Shown one piece after another: positions 18,127-26,518 of a stretch of DNA of 64,000 nt. The position numbers and the translations under genes were made by a program. Below the pieces are notes generated by a model. It made no database searches and was not told the DNA's origin. It saw nothing but the letters and a program-made list of their open reading frames with translations. Where the stretch lies: the NCBI RefSeq assembly GCF_016879755.1, contig NZ_WOFU01000004.1, positions 248,001-312,000 of the forward strand. The letters are read 5' to 3'. Positions within the stretch are counted from its first letter, which is position 1; every line of letters starts with the position of its first letter. The stretch comes from Bacillus sp. B15-48. GTDB lineage: Bacteria > Bacillota > Bacilli > Bacillales > Cytobacillaceae.

Positions 18127-18210
18127 AGTGAAGAATTGGAAAAAGAACGAGGTGTGCTTATTACCATTTAATGCTAAAAGGTCAGTAAATATGCATATGA
18201 ATGTCTAAAA

Positions 18211-18237
18211 AAAAAAGAAAACTCGCCGACTGGCGAG
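18211..18237 (-). terminator. Terminator of the RNase J gene
   Basis: CTCGCC-GACT-GGCGAG forms a tight GC stem, followed on the minus strand by TTTTC and a run of T residues. It lies about 35 bp after the stop. Confidence 0.85.
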
Positions 18238-18270
18238 CCATTCTTGTTCAAATGTCTATCGATTTTAACA

Positions 18271-19938
18271 TTAAACTTCTATTATAATTGGCAAAATCAT
18301 CGGCCGCCGCTGTGTTTTAGCATATAAATACTGGCCGACTGATTTTTTCAATTGCTGTTTTAGACTTCTCCAATCACTTTTATGGCCTTCGTGGTCTGCA
18401 ACGGCCGTGGTTACGAGACGATTTACTTCTTTTAACAACTCCTCATTTTCTCGAGCATAAACAAAACCTCTCGTTACAGTATCTGGGGCAGAAACAAGCT
18501 TTCCATCTCGTTTGCCAATCGGCAAGATGATCACGAGCATTCCATCTTCTGATAATTGTTTTCGGTCACGTAAGATAATCTCTCCGACATCACCAACACC
18601 AATTCCGTCCACATAAGTATTTCCAGCATGGACAGTGCGGGTTTGACGTGCAGTTTCGTCTTTAATATCAACAACATCACCATTTTTTAAAATGAATGTA
18701 TTTCCTTGTTCAACTCCTACTGATTCGGCAAGCATACGATGGTGATGAAGCATTCGATGCTCACCGTGAATCGGGATAAAATATTTCGGTTGCATGAAAG
18801 TTAACATAAGTTTTAAGTCTTCCTGATAACCATGACCTGATACATGCATTCCTGTAGAACCACCGGATCCATAAATGACATTTGCGCCAAGGGAATATAA
18901 ATTATCGACAATCTGTGTGACGTTTTTTTCATTGCCAGGAATTGGTCCTGCGGCAAAAATGACGGTATCACCTGCGATAATTTCGACGCCACGGAAGTTC
19001 CCAGTCGATAACCGGGCAAGGGCAGCATTTGGCTCACCTTGACTGCCAGTACAAAGAATAACAACTTGTTCAGGTGGATATTCATGGATTTGATCTTGTT
19101 CAATAAACATCTCTTCTGGAACATCCAAATAGCCTCGTTCAATCGCAACGTTTACTACATTAACCATGCTTCTACCCAATAAAGCAAGCTTACGGTTTGT
19201 GAGTTGACAAGCATCGACAACTTGCTGTACTCGGTTAATATTGGATGCAAACGTGCTAATAATCACCTTTCGTTTCGCTTTCATAAATGCTTCAATGACA
19301 TGTTCTCCGACTTTCTGCTCTGTTGGGGAAAAACCTGGACGCTCAGCATTCGTACTTTCAGAGATAAGCAGCAGCACCTCTTCACTTCCGATTTTTGCCA
19401 TTTTATGAATTTCGGCGTATTGTTTGTTCACTGGTGTTAAGTCAAACTTAAAATCACCTGTATGAACAACTGTTCCCTCTGGTGTATGGATAACGGTTCC
19501 TAAACAATCCGGAATACTGTGATTTACTTTAAAGAAATTAAGTCTCAATTTATCGAATGATATTTTTGAATCTGAGTCAATTTCAATTAGTTTGGCTTCT
19601 CTTAACAACTTATGTTCTTTTAATTTTAATTCAATTAACCCTAAAGTAAAACGTGTTGCATAAACAGGAACATTTAATTTTTTTAAAAAGTAAGGAATTC
19701 CGCCAATATGATCCTCATGCCCATGTGTAACGATTAACGCACGGATTTTTTCTTTATTTTCTACTAAATATGTAACATCTGGAATGATTAAATCAATTCC
19801 TAACAAGCTCTCATCTGGAAACTTATTTCCGCAATCAATAACAACGATATCGTCCCCATATTGAATCGCGTACATGTTCTTGCCGATTTCATTTAATCCA
19901 CCTAAAGCAAAAAAGGATAATTGATATTTTGTGCTCAC
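18271..19938 (-). CDS. Ribonuclease J family (second paralogue)
   Basis: A 555-residue metallo-beta-lactamase / beta-CASP nuclease acting in RNA decay and processing. HGHEDHIGG at 72-80 is the complete zinc motif, unlike degenerate RNase J2 (HGHDEN). TGDFKFD near 162-168 and the SGHG motif near 368 are also present. The start is GTG after AGGAGG. It lies divergent to dapA, whereas B. subtilis rnjB follows dapA and rnjA follows rpoY. I infer an additional RNase J rather than the housekeeping J1. No rpoY-like gene is adjacent. Confidence 0.9.
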   Translation of the reverse strand: MSTKYQLSFFALGGLNEIGKNMYAIQYGDDIVVIDCGNKFPDESLLGIDLIIPDVTYLVENKEKIRALIVTHGHEDHIGGIPYFLKKLNVPVYATRFTLGLIELKLKEHKLLREAKLIEIDSDSKISFDKLRLNFFKVNHSIPDCLGTVIHTPEGTVVHTGDFKFDLTPVNKQYAEIHKMAKIGSEEVLLLISESTNAERPGFSPTEQKVGEHVIEAFMKAKRKVIISTFASNINRVQQVVDACQLTNRKLALLGRSMVNVVNVAIERGYLDVPEEMFIEQDQIHEYPPEQVVILCTGSQGEPNAALARLSTGNFRGVEIIAGDTVIFAAGPIPGNEKNVTQIVDNLYSLGANVIYGSGGSTGMHVSGHGYQEDLKLMLTFMQPKYFIPIHGEHRMLHHHRMLAESVGVEQGNTFILKNGDVVDIKDETARQTRTVHAGNTYVDGIGVGDVGEIILRDRKQLSEDGMLVIILPIGKRDGKLVSAPDTVTRGFVYARENEELLKEVNRLVTTAVADHEGHKSDWRSLKQQLKKSVGQYLYAKTQRRPMILPIIIEV

Positions 19939-20124
19939 GTTGATGTCCTCCTACTTTAAATACTTATCTTATTATGTACCTTCTTTTAATCCTTTATGAG
20001 AGCCTATCTTTTTGATAGCTAAGAGATTAAAACATGGGGGTTTTAAAAATGAAAAAAACTTCAGAATAATGTTGGCAAATAATAGAAAGAAGATACCGTT
20101 TATAAGTGAAAGCTAAAATTTTAC

Positions 20125-20153
20125 TTGCTATTATTACAAATTATTGTTATAGT
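20125..20153 (+). promoter_or_regulatory. Candidate promoter of the dapA leader
   Basis: TTGCTA at 20125-20130 and TATAGT at 20148-20153 are 17 bp apart, about 40 bp upstream of the lysine riboswitch. Confidence 0.6.
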
Positions 20154-20194
20154 ACAATCAATTACATATTTCTTATTTCAATTATTTTTTGAAG

Positions 20195-20372
20195 TGAGGA
20201 TAGAGGCGCAAAGACCATAAGTAGACAATAGGAGGAAAATGAGGTCCAGAGACTATTGTTGAAAGGGGAATTTGCCGAAGCTTCATGATACTCATTTTTC
20301 TTGAAGCTGGTTCTGTTATTGAACAAATGCAGAACTGTCATATAGGGGACTATATGGAGGGCTATCTTGCGC
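20195..20372 (+). promoter_or_regulatory. Lysine riboswitch (L box)
   Basis: The leader has the conserved L-box elements in order: GATAGAGGCGC, AGTAG, GAAAGGGGAATTTGCCGAAG, ACTGTCA, GGGGACT and GGAGGGCTATC. GATAG and CTATC pair to close the P1 stem. A terminator hairpin follows at 20390-20422. Lysine binding is expected to favour termination, lowering dapA expression. Confidence 0.95.
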
Positions 20373-20389
20373 ATAGAACAGATGTTTCT

Positions 20390-20422
20390 AATGCAACAAT
20401 GAACCCTCATTGTTGCATTTTT
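20390..20422 (+). terminator. Riboswitch expression-platform terminator
   Basis: AATGCAACAATGA and TCATTGTTGCATT form a perfect 13-bp stem with a 4-nt loop and a T5 tail. It lies between the lysine aptamer and the dapA start, so it is the regulated terminator. Confidence 0.92.
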
Positions 20423-20481
20423 GCGTTCATTAATAGGTCCTTCTCAGCGGTTGACAAATTTGATTAAAAGGGTGAGAAGAA

Positions 20482-21378
20482 ATGAGTAAATTAGGCCAAG
20501 TATTAACGGCGATGGTGACTCCATTCGATCAACAAGGAGAAATTGACTATGATGCTACAAGAAATTTAGTGAATTATTTGATTCATAATGGTACAGACGG
20601 TCTCGTTGTTGCTGGTACTACTGGTGAATCACCTACATTAACAGCGTCTGAAAAAGTAGAATTATTTAAATTTGTTGTAAGCATTGTTGATGGAAGGATT
20701 CCTGTTATTGCTGGTACGGGTTCATACAATACGAGAGATTCCATTCACTTAACGAAAGAGGCTGAGCTAGCGGGTGTTGATGGGATCATGCTAGTCACAC
20801 CATACTATAATAAGCCATCTCAAGAGGGCTTATATCAACATTTTAAAGCGATTGCCGAAGCTACCTCCCTACCAGTGATGTTGTATAATATTCCTGGGCG
20901 GAGCGCTGTAAACCTTTCTGTCGAGACAATCGTTCGTCTGTCTGAAATTCAAAATATCAAGTATGTTAAAGAAGCTAGTGGAAATTTAGATGATATGGCA
21001 GAAATCATTGCTAGAACACCTTATGACTTTATTCTTTATAGTGGTGATGATAGTTTAACGTTACCAGTATTAGCAATCGGTGGTCACGGTGTCGTTTCTG
21101 TGTCTTCCCATATCATTGGTAATGAAATGCAGGAAATGATTACCCTTTTCAAGAATGGGAAAATAAGAGAAGCTTCTTTGCTGCATCGTACTCTGCTTCC
21201 AAAAATGAAAGCATTGTTTGCAGCTCCAAGTCCTTCTCCGGTAAAAGCTGCTTTAAATATGAATGGCATTCAAGTCGGCAGTGTGCGTCTACCAATGGTT
21301 CCCTTAACAGAGGAAGAAAACAAGAATTTAAAAGAGGCATTAGAATTAACAAATACTGTCATCTCGTTGGCAAATTAA
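20482..21378 (+). CDS. dapA: 4-hydroxy-tetrahydrodipicolinate synthase
   Basis: A 298-residue TIM-barrel lyase condensing pyruvate with aspartate semialdehyde, the first committed step to diaminopimelate, lysine and dipicolinate. GTTGES at 45-50, catalytic Tyr135 in YNIPGRS and the Schiff-base Lys163 in YVKEASGN are present at family-standard spacing. GGTGAG precedes the ATG. The gene is monocistronic, controlled by an upstream lysine riboswitch, and ends in a terminator. The missing asd/dapG neighbours suggest a second dapA copy dedicated to lysine-regulated expression, though this cannot be shown from the window. Confidence 0.97.
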   Translation: MSKLGQVLTAMVTPFDQQGEIDYDATRNLVNYLIHNGTDGLVVAGTTGESPTLTASEKVELFKFVVSIVDGRIPVIAGTGSYNTRDSIHLTKEAELAGVDGIMLVTPYYNKPSQEGLYQHFKAIAEATSLPVMLYNIPGRSAVNLSVETIVRLSEIQNIKYVKEASGNLDDMAEIIARTPYDFILYSGDDSLTLPVLAIGGHGVVSVSSHIIGNEMQEMITLFKNGKIREASLLHRTLLPKMKALFAAPSPSPVKAALNMNGIQVGSVRLPMVPLTEEENKNLKEALELTNTVISLAN

Positions 21379-21436
21379 ATTTATCGATTCCATTATAAAC
21401 GTCACTGGTGCTGGTTTTAAAAAAAGGATATACTTA

Positions 21437-21464
21437 AAGCTCTTCATCTAAGGAGAGCTTTTTT
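21437..21464 (+). terminator. Terminator of dapA
   Basis: AAGCTCT and AGAGCTT form the stem with a 10-nt loop, followed by T6. Confidence 0.85.
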
Positions 21465-21529
21465 CCTATTTACCATACGAAAAGAGACAGAAATAACCCC
21501 ACGCATAGGGGTGAAAGGAATGAAGCGTT

Positions 21530-22168
21530 ATGGCCAATACACATGCATTTACAAAAGAAGAAGAAATCTCAAACTCGATTACCCACGGCATTGGAGCGAT
21601 TTTAAGTATAGCAGCATTAGTGATTTTGATCGTTTTTGCTTCTCTATATGGGAACGCGTGGCATATTGTAAGTTTCACATTATTTGGTGTTACGATGGTA
21701 CTTTTATATACCTCTTCGACTTTGGTACACGCCCTCCCTCCTGGACGGGGAAAAGATTTTTTTGAAATTATGGACCATTCCTCGATATACTTTTTTATTG
21801 CTGGAACGTATACACCTTTTTTATTTTTAGCGGTAGATGGATGGATTGGTTGGACACTGTTTGGAATTGTTTGGGGAATAGCAGTTGCAGGAACCGTTTT
21901 TAAAGCGTTTTTTGTTAAAAAATTCCTCTTTGCGTCAACGATATTATATGTAGTCATGGGTTGGTTAATTGTGTTCGCTTGGAGTGAACTGGTTGCACAT
22001 CTCCATCCGAATGGACTGGTATTCTTAATTATAGGTGGAGTTGCTTACACAGTTGGTGCGATTTTTTATATGTGGAAGCTGTTTAAACATCATCACGCCG
22101 TTTGGCATCTCTTCGTCCTTTGTGGGACCATTTGTCACTTTTTTGCTGTCCTTTATTTACTTCCCTAA
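21530..22168 (+). CDS. Hemolysin III family membrane protein (PAQR type)
   Basis: A 212-residue protein with about seven membrane helices, like YqfA/YplQ and the hemolysin III / adiponectin-receptor superfamily. Conserved residues are visible: ITHGIGA near 17-23, STLVHALP near 62-69, MDHSSIYFFIAGTYTPF near 81-97 and the C-terminal HxxxHLFVLCGTICHF. These proteins are thought to be zinc-dependent membrane hydrolases; the true role in Bacillus is not established. It is a single gene with its own terminator. Confidence 0.9.
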   Translation: MANTHAFTKEEEISNSITHGIGAILSIAALVILIVFASLYGNAWHIVSFTLFGVTMVLLYTSSTLVHALPPGRGKDFFEIMDHSSIYFFIAGTYTPFLFLAVDGWIGWTLFGIVWGIAVAGTVFKAFFVKKFLFASTILYVVMGWLIVFAWSELVAHLHPNGLVFLIIGGVAYTVGAIFYMWKLFKHHHAVWHLFVLCGTICHFFAVLYLLP

Positions 22169-22191
22169 ATACTAAACTCTTCTACTATTCG

Positions 22192-22219
22192 AATCGAACA
22201 ATGCTAGCATTGTTCGATT
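22192..22219 (+). terminator. Terminator of the hemolysin III gene
   Basis: A perfect 28-bp palindrome (AATCGAACAATGCT and its complement) is followed by a short T-rich run. It lies about 25 bp after the stop. Confidence 0.8.
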
Positions 22220-22338
22220 TTGTCTATTTGGTGAAAATTCAGAAAACGATTGGATATGCGAAGATTCTATGGTATATTAAAATTATTATTTTAGCAATAA
22301 TTGTAAATTTTATTATTTTTTAAAAGGATGGTGGAAAG

Positions 22339-23700
22339 ATGGCAGATTTTCTCGGCTGGTTAAGTGATGTTGTGTGGGGGCCGCCGACTCTAATCCTGAT
22401 TGTAGGAACAGGACTTCTCCTCACATTACGACTCGGGTTTTATCAATTTACTAGTTTACCTTATGCATTAAAACTTGTTTTTTCAAAAAAACAAGATCAG
22501 TCTTCTCAAGGAGATATTACTCATTTCCAATCTCTTATGACAGCACTTGCTGCTACAATAGGAACCGGAAATATTGCTGGTGTTGCAACCGCTGTCGTTC
22601 TAGGTGGACCTGGTGCGGTTTTTTGGATGTGGCTTTCGGCACTAGTTGGAATGGCAACAAAATATGCTGAGGCAATACTAGCTGTAAAGTATCGTACCGT
22701 TGGGAAAGATGGGAAAATGGCTGGCGGACCGATGTATTATATTGAAAAAGGCTTAGGTTGGAAATGGCTTGCTGTCTTATTTGCTATTTTTGGGTCGCTT
22801 GCTGCCTTTGGAATCGGCAGTTCTGTCCAATCGAATTCTGTTGCTGCTGCCGTTGAAAACAGTTTTGGATTGAATCCGTGGATTACGGGACTTCTTCTCA
22901 CCATTTTTACTTCACTCGTTATTGTAGGTGGGATAAAAAGCATTGGGAAAGTAACTTCGGTATTTGTTCCAATTATGGCGGTTTTGTATTTATCAGGTGG
23001 ACTAATTATTATTATTATGAATATTGACCTCCTCCCTTCAACAATTGGACTAATTTTTACGGATGCATTTACAGGTCAAGCTGTAGCCGGAGGTGCGATT
23101 GGAGCTGTTATCCGCTATGGGGTTGCCCGAGGTGTATTTTCCAATGAAGCTGGGATGGGATCTGCACCAATCGCAGCCGCTGCGGCTAAGACAGATCATC
23201 CAGGACGCCAGGCGCTGATTTCGATGACAGGAACATTTATTGATACAATTATTATCTGTTCAATTACCGGAATCACACTTGTTATGGGAAACTTATACAT
23301 AGGGGGAAACTTAACAGGTGCTGCGTTAACGACTGAATCGTTTAATACCCTCCTGCCAGGCTCTGGCTGGATTGTAACAATTGGGATTATTTTCTTTGCC
23401 TATTCAACTGTACTTGGCTGGGCCTATTATGGAGAGAAATGTTTTGAGTATTTATTCGGAAATCAGTCAATTCTAGTGTACCGGATTGTTTATATTAGTA
23501 CTGTATTCGTTGGTGCGGGAATGAATTTAGGTTTAGTATGGACGATTGCTGATATTTTTAATGCATTAATGGCCATTCCTAACTTAATTGGTCTTGTTCT
23601 TCTTTCCGGCGTTGTTGTTACTGAGACTAGATCCTTCAAAAAACTTAGAGAGCAAGAAAAAATAGCGAAACAAGAGTCAAATATTGGCGGTTCGATTTAG
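22339..23700 (+). CDS. Amino-acid:sodium symporter (AgcS/AlsT family)
   Basis: A 453-residue transporter with about eleven membrane helices that takes up alanine, glycine or glutamine with sodium. Family hallmarks include ATIGTGNIAGVATAV near 72-86, GGPMYYIEKGLG near 128-139 and the FSNEAGMGSAPIAAAAA segment near 268-284. GGATGG-type spacing precedes the ATG. It is a single gene between two terminators. Substrate specificity within the family is not predictable by eye. Confidence 0.93.
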   Translation: MADFLGWLSDVVWGPPTLILIVGTGLLLTLRLGFYQFTSLPYALKLVFSKKQDQSSQGDITHFQSLMTALAATIGTGNIAGVATAVVLGGPGAVFWMWLSALVGMATKYAEAILAVKYRTVGKDGKMAGGPMYYIEKGLGWKWLAVLFAIFGSLAAFGIGSSVQSNSVAAAVENSFGLNPWITGLLLTIFTSLVIVGGIKSIGKVTSVFVPIMAVLYLSGGLIIIIMNIDLLPSTIGLIFTDAFTGQAVAGGAIGAVIRYGVARGVFSNEAGMGSAPIAAAAAKTDHPGRQALISMTGTFIDTIIICSITGITLVMGNLYIGGNLTGAALTTESFNTLLPGSGWIVTIGIIFFAYSTVLGWAYYGEKCFEYLFGNQSILVYRIVYISTVFVGAGMNLGLVWTIADIFNALMAIPNLIGLVLLSGVVVTETRSFKKLREQEKIAKQESNIGGSI

Positions 23701-23716
23701 ACTAATCCCATTATGA

Positions 23717-23742
23717 GGGTCCTACAATTGTAGGACCCTTTT
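23717..23742 (+). terminator. Terminator of the symporter gene
   Basis: A perfect 22-bp palindrome beginning GGGTCCTACAA is followed by TTTTC. Confidence 0.88.
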
Positions 23743-23757
23743 CTTGTATAAAAAACT

Positions 23758-23786
23758 TTGACAGAATAATAATAATAAGGTATATT
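23758..23786 (+). promoter_or_regulatory. Strong SigA promoter of guaC
   Basis: TTGACA at 23758-23763 and TATATT at 23781-23786 are separated by 17 bp. The transcript would start near 23793, leaving a 58-base AT-rich leader with a small CGAACA/TGTTCT hairpin. No purine-riboswitch core was recognised. Confidence 0.85.
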
Positions 23787-23850
23787 AACCGATGGACGAA
23801 CATTTTTGTTCTGTAATAATATTATTATTCGTATTTAGGGGTGCTTGTCA

Positions 23851-24834
23851 ATGGAAAATGTATTTGATTACGAAGATATTCAGTTGATTCCTGCAAAATG
23901 TGTGGTTAACAGCCGTTCTGAATGTGACACAAGCGTTACTCTTGGAAAGCGCAAATTTAAGTTGCCTGTTGTTCCTGCAAATATGCAAACAATTATAGAT
24001 GAAACAATTGCCCTTCAATTAGCTGAAAATGGGTATTTTTATATTATGCATCGTTTTGAACCTGAAAAGCGAACTGCCTTTATTAAGGATATGAAAGCTC
24101 GTGGGCTTTATGCCTCAATTAGCGTTGGTATAAAAGCAAATGAATATGGCTTTATCCAACAATTAGCAGCTGAGAACTTAGTTCCAGAGTATATTACAAT
24201 TGATATTGCACATGGCCATTCAAATGCTGTCATTGAGATGATTAGACATATTAAAGAATATCTTCCTGATAGCTTCGTGATTGCTGGAAATGTTGGAACC
24301 CCCGAAGGAGTAAGAGAATTAGAGAATGCTGGGGCGGATGCAACAAAAGTCGGAATTGGCCCAGGAAAAGTTTGTATTACAAAAATTAAAACAGGTTTTG
24401 GTACTGGAGGTTGGCAATTAGCTGCTCTACGCTGGTGTGCAAAAGCAGCGAGTAAGCCTGTTATCGCTGATGGTGGAATTCGTACGCATGGCGATATTGC
24501 TAAGTCTGTCCGCTTTGGGGCGACAATGGTTATGATCGGCTCCCTTTTTGCTGGTCATGAGGAATCCCCAGGAGAAACAATTGAAAAAGACGGAAAAATA
24601 TATAAAGAATACTTCGGGTCAGCTTCAGAATTTCAAAAAGGTGAAAAGAAGAATGTCGAAGGTAAAAAAATGTATGTCGAGTACAAAGGCCCTCTGCAAG
24701 AAACATTAACAGAAATGGAACAGGATTTGCAATCGTCTATCTCTTATTCTGGCGGAAATAAATTAAGTGCCATCCGTACGGTTGATTATGTAGTTGTGAA
24801 GAACTCGATTTTTAATGGAGACAAAATATATTAA
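23851..24834 (+). CDS. guaC: GMP reductase
   Basis: A 327-residue TIM-barrel enzyme converting GMP to IMP with NADPH, in purine salvage. The length and sequence match GuaC rather than IMP dehydrogenase: there is no CBS insert and the catalytic Cys lies in [11 protein letters not shown] near 174. GNVGTPEG and DGGIRTHGD are conserved phosphate-site elements. The ATG at 23851 is used; an upstream in-frame TTG lies between it and the AGGGGTG site. It has its own promoter and a terminator shared with the convergent MaoC gene. Confidence 0.96.
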   Translation: MENVFDYEDIQLIPAKCVVNSRSECDTSVTLGKRKFKLPVVPANMQTIIDETIALQLAENGYFYIMHRFEPEKRTAFIKDMKARGLYASISVGIKANEYGFIQQLAAENLVPEYITIDIAHGHSNAVIEMIRHIKEYLPDSFVIAGNVGTPEGVRELENAGADATKVGIGPGKVCITKIKTGFGTGGWQLAALRWCAKAASKPVIADGGIRTHGDIAKSVRFGATMVMIGSLFAGHEESPGETIEKDGKIYKEYFGSASEFQKGEKKNVEGKKMYVEYKGPLQETLTEMEQDLQSSISYSGGNKLSAIRTVDYVVVKNSIFNGDKIY

Positions 24835-24840
24835 TAAGAT

Positions 24841-24872
24841 AAGATGGGCAAATTTTGCCCATCTTTTTTTAC
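24841..24872 (+). terminator. Convergent terminator between guaC and maoC
   Basis: AAGATGGGCAAA and its complement form a 12-bp stem with a 1-nt centre at 24841-24865. A T7 run follows on the plus strand. Confidence 0.9.
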
Positions 24873-24879
24873 ATTCTTG

Positions 24880-25335
24880 TTATTCTGGAGATTTTAACAT
24901 CAATGCTGCCCTTTTTGCTTGAACGACAAGTTCTCCTTTTTGGTTATAGCCTCGGTGCTCAAACCAGACAATTCCGCGGTTTTGATTCGATTTCGATTCT
25001 CGTTTATCGACTACTTCTGTTACTCCTTTTAATGTATCACCAATTCGCACCGGTGCCGGAAAGGTTACTTTTTCAAAACCTAAATTTCCTAACGTTGTTC
25101 CTAAAGTTAACTCAGAAACGGAAACACCGACGACAAATGCCAATGTAAAAAAGCTATTTACAATAATGCTGCCATGAACCGATTCCTTGCTAAATTCTTT
25201 ATCCAAATGAAGCGGTTGAGGATTATGCGTTAACGTCGTAATGAACAAGTTATCTGTTTCTGTTACAGTACGGGTGATTGGATGCTCATATACATCACCG
25301 ACTGATAATTCATCATAGTACTTTCCTCTTGACAT
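24880..25335 (-). CDS. MaoC-family (R)-hydratase
   Basis: A 151-residue single hot-dog-fold hydratase. The motif TLTHNPQPLHLD near 34-45 holds the catalytic Asp/His-type pair (D..xNPxHxD), and VNSFFTLAFVVG follows. Members hydrate enoyl-CoA or mesaconyl-CoA. It follows a CitE-family lyase gene in the same direction by 84 bp, and such pairs occur in mesaconyl/citramalyl-CoA pathways. This suggests a C5-dicarboxyl-CoA route, which remains an inference. AAAGGAG precedes the ATG. Confidence 0.88.
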   Translation of the reverse strand: MSRGKYYDELSVGDVYEHPITRTVTETDNLFITTLTHNPQPLHLDKEFSKESVHGSIIVNSFFTLAFVVGVSVSELTLGTTLGNLGFEKVTFPAPVRIGDTLKGVTEVVDKRESKSNQNRGIVWFEHRGYNQKGELVVQAKRAALMLKSPE

Positions 25336-25380
25336 GAAAGGTCGCTCCTTTGCTTTCGTTTTAAATAATAGACGAGAACC

Positions 25381-25400
25381 CTCGTGACTTCAGTCATGAG
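25381..25400. repeat. Hairpin resembling an IS200/IS605 end
   Basis: CTCGTGACT and AGTCATGAG form a 9-bp stem (one G-U) with a 2-nt loop in the maoC-citE spacer, followed by TTGTTGACA. The imperfect GACTTCAGTC palindrome resembles subterminal hairpins of IS200/IS605 elements. No transposase gene is adjacent, so it would be a remnant. Confidence 0.35.
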
Positions 25401-25419
25401 TTGTTGACATTAGGAGAGT

Positions 25420-26295
25420 CTATTTCTTTATGTTTTCGGCGAATTTTAATATCTGCCTAGCCGTTTTAACATGAGCATAATCAATATGCTCACCTTCATA
25501 TAAAATAGCTGCTATCCCTTCTTTTTCCGCTTTTTCAAATGCATCAATCATTCCCTTATAATGGATTATTTCGGCTTCAGAAGGAGAATAGATTTCATTA
25601 ATGATGGATACATTCGATGGATGGACAACCATTTCTCCAACAAAACCGAGCTTACGATTCCCCATTGCTGCTTTACGCAAGCCATCCAAATTATGGACAT
25701 CTTGCCATAAACCACCGATTGGGAGGACATTTGCTGCTCTTGCAGCTAACACTACTTTTGATCGGATATAAAGGCGTTCATCTCCTTCTACAGTCCATTG
25801 GTAGCCTAAAGAACGAGCAACATCTCCGTTTTTAGGACTAACTCCAGCAAGACAAATGACTCTCTCTTTTACGGCGATCTCATAGGCAAAATAAATAGAT
25901 CGTGCCGTTTCTAACGTTGCAACAAATTTGGTGGAACCAATTTTTAGATTTTTCTTATATTCAATTTCAGAAACAATACTTGTAAGTGTTTCAATATCTT
26001 CAGGACCATCTATTTTGGGCAGGACCACCCCTTCAAGTTCAGGTTGAATAATGGCTTCCAAATCTTCGATACTAAAGCCATATGGTCCGCGGTTAACTCT
26101 TACATAAATACGCTGTTTTTGCTCTGTTAACGGAGCAATTGCTGCGGTTACATTTTTTCTTGCCTCCGATTTTAAGTGGTTGGGAACACTATCTTCTAAG
26201 TCGAGAATGATTGAATCGGTGTAATACGTAGCCAATTTAGAAAACCAATTTTGTTTTGAACCTGGAACGAACAACATCGAGCGAAACGGTTTCAT
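25420..26295 (-). CDS. CitE-family CoA lyase (HpcH/HpaI aldolase superfamily)
   Basis: A 291-residue TIM-barrel lyase of the citrate lyase beta / malyl-CoA lyase type. RSMLFVPGSKQNWFSKL at the N-terminus, DLEDSVP near 32-38 (metal-binding Asp), VRVNR near 63-67 and a C-terminal EMVVHPSNV are typical. Such enzymes cleave (S)-citramalyl-CoA, malyl-CoA or methylmalyl-CoA. The following MaoC gene and the divergent NhaC-type transporter suggest use of a dicarboxylic acid. Substrate is unproven. Confidence 0.88.
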   Translation of the reverse strand: MKPFRSMLFVPGSKQNWFSKLATYYTDSIILDLEDSVPNHLKSEARKNVTAAIAPLTEQKQRIYVRVNRGPYGFSIEDLEAIIQPELEGVVLPKIDGPEDIETLTSIVSEIEYKKNLKIGSTKFVATLETARSIYFAYEIAVKERVICLAGVSPKNGDVARSLGYQWTVEGDERLYIRSKVVLAARAANVLPIGGLWQDVHNLDGLRKAAMGNRKLGFVGEMVVHPSNVSIINEIYSPSEAEIIHYKGMIDAFEKAEKEGIAAILYEGEHIDYAHVKTARQILKFAENIKK

Positions 26296-26518
26296 GCCTT
26301 CCCTCCTTTTCCCTTTTCACCTTAAAAAACTACAATCTTTAAATGGAACGCCAACCTAAATAAAACATTCTTAATAATGATTTTATGATAAGTAATTCTG
26401 GAATTATCTCCACGTTTTGCTATAGAAATGGAAATTTAAATAAATAGTTCTTCTTCCTAAGTGAGATACTAATTGAATCGCAGCCTATTTTTGTTATCAT
26501 GCAATGGAGGAAAAATCA

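Noticed and set aside
21466-21957. 163-residue minus-strand frame
   Set aside because: It lies antisense to the hemolysin III gene, whose frame is conserved and has a recognised family.
22102-22323. 73-residue plus-strand frame between the hemolysin III and symporter genes
   Set aside because: It overlaps the end of the hemolysin III gene and runs through its terminator.
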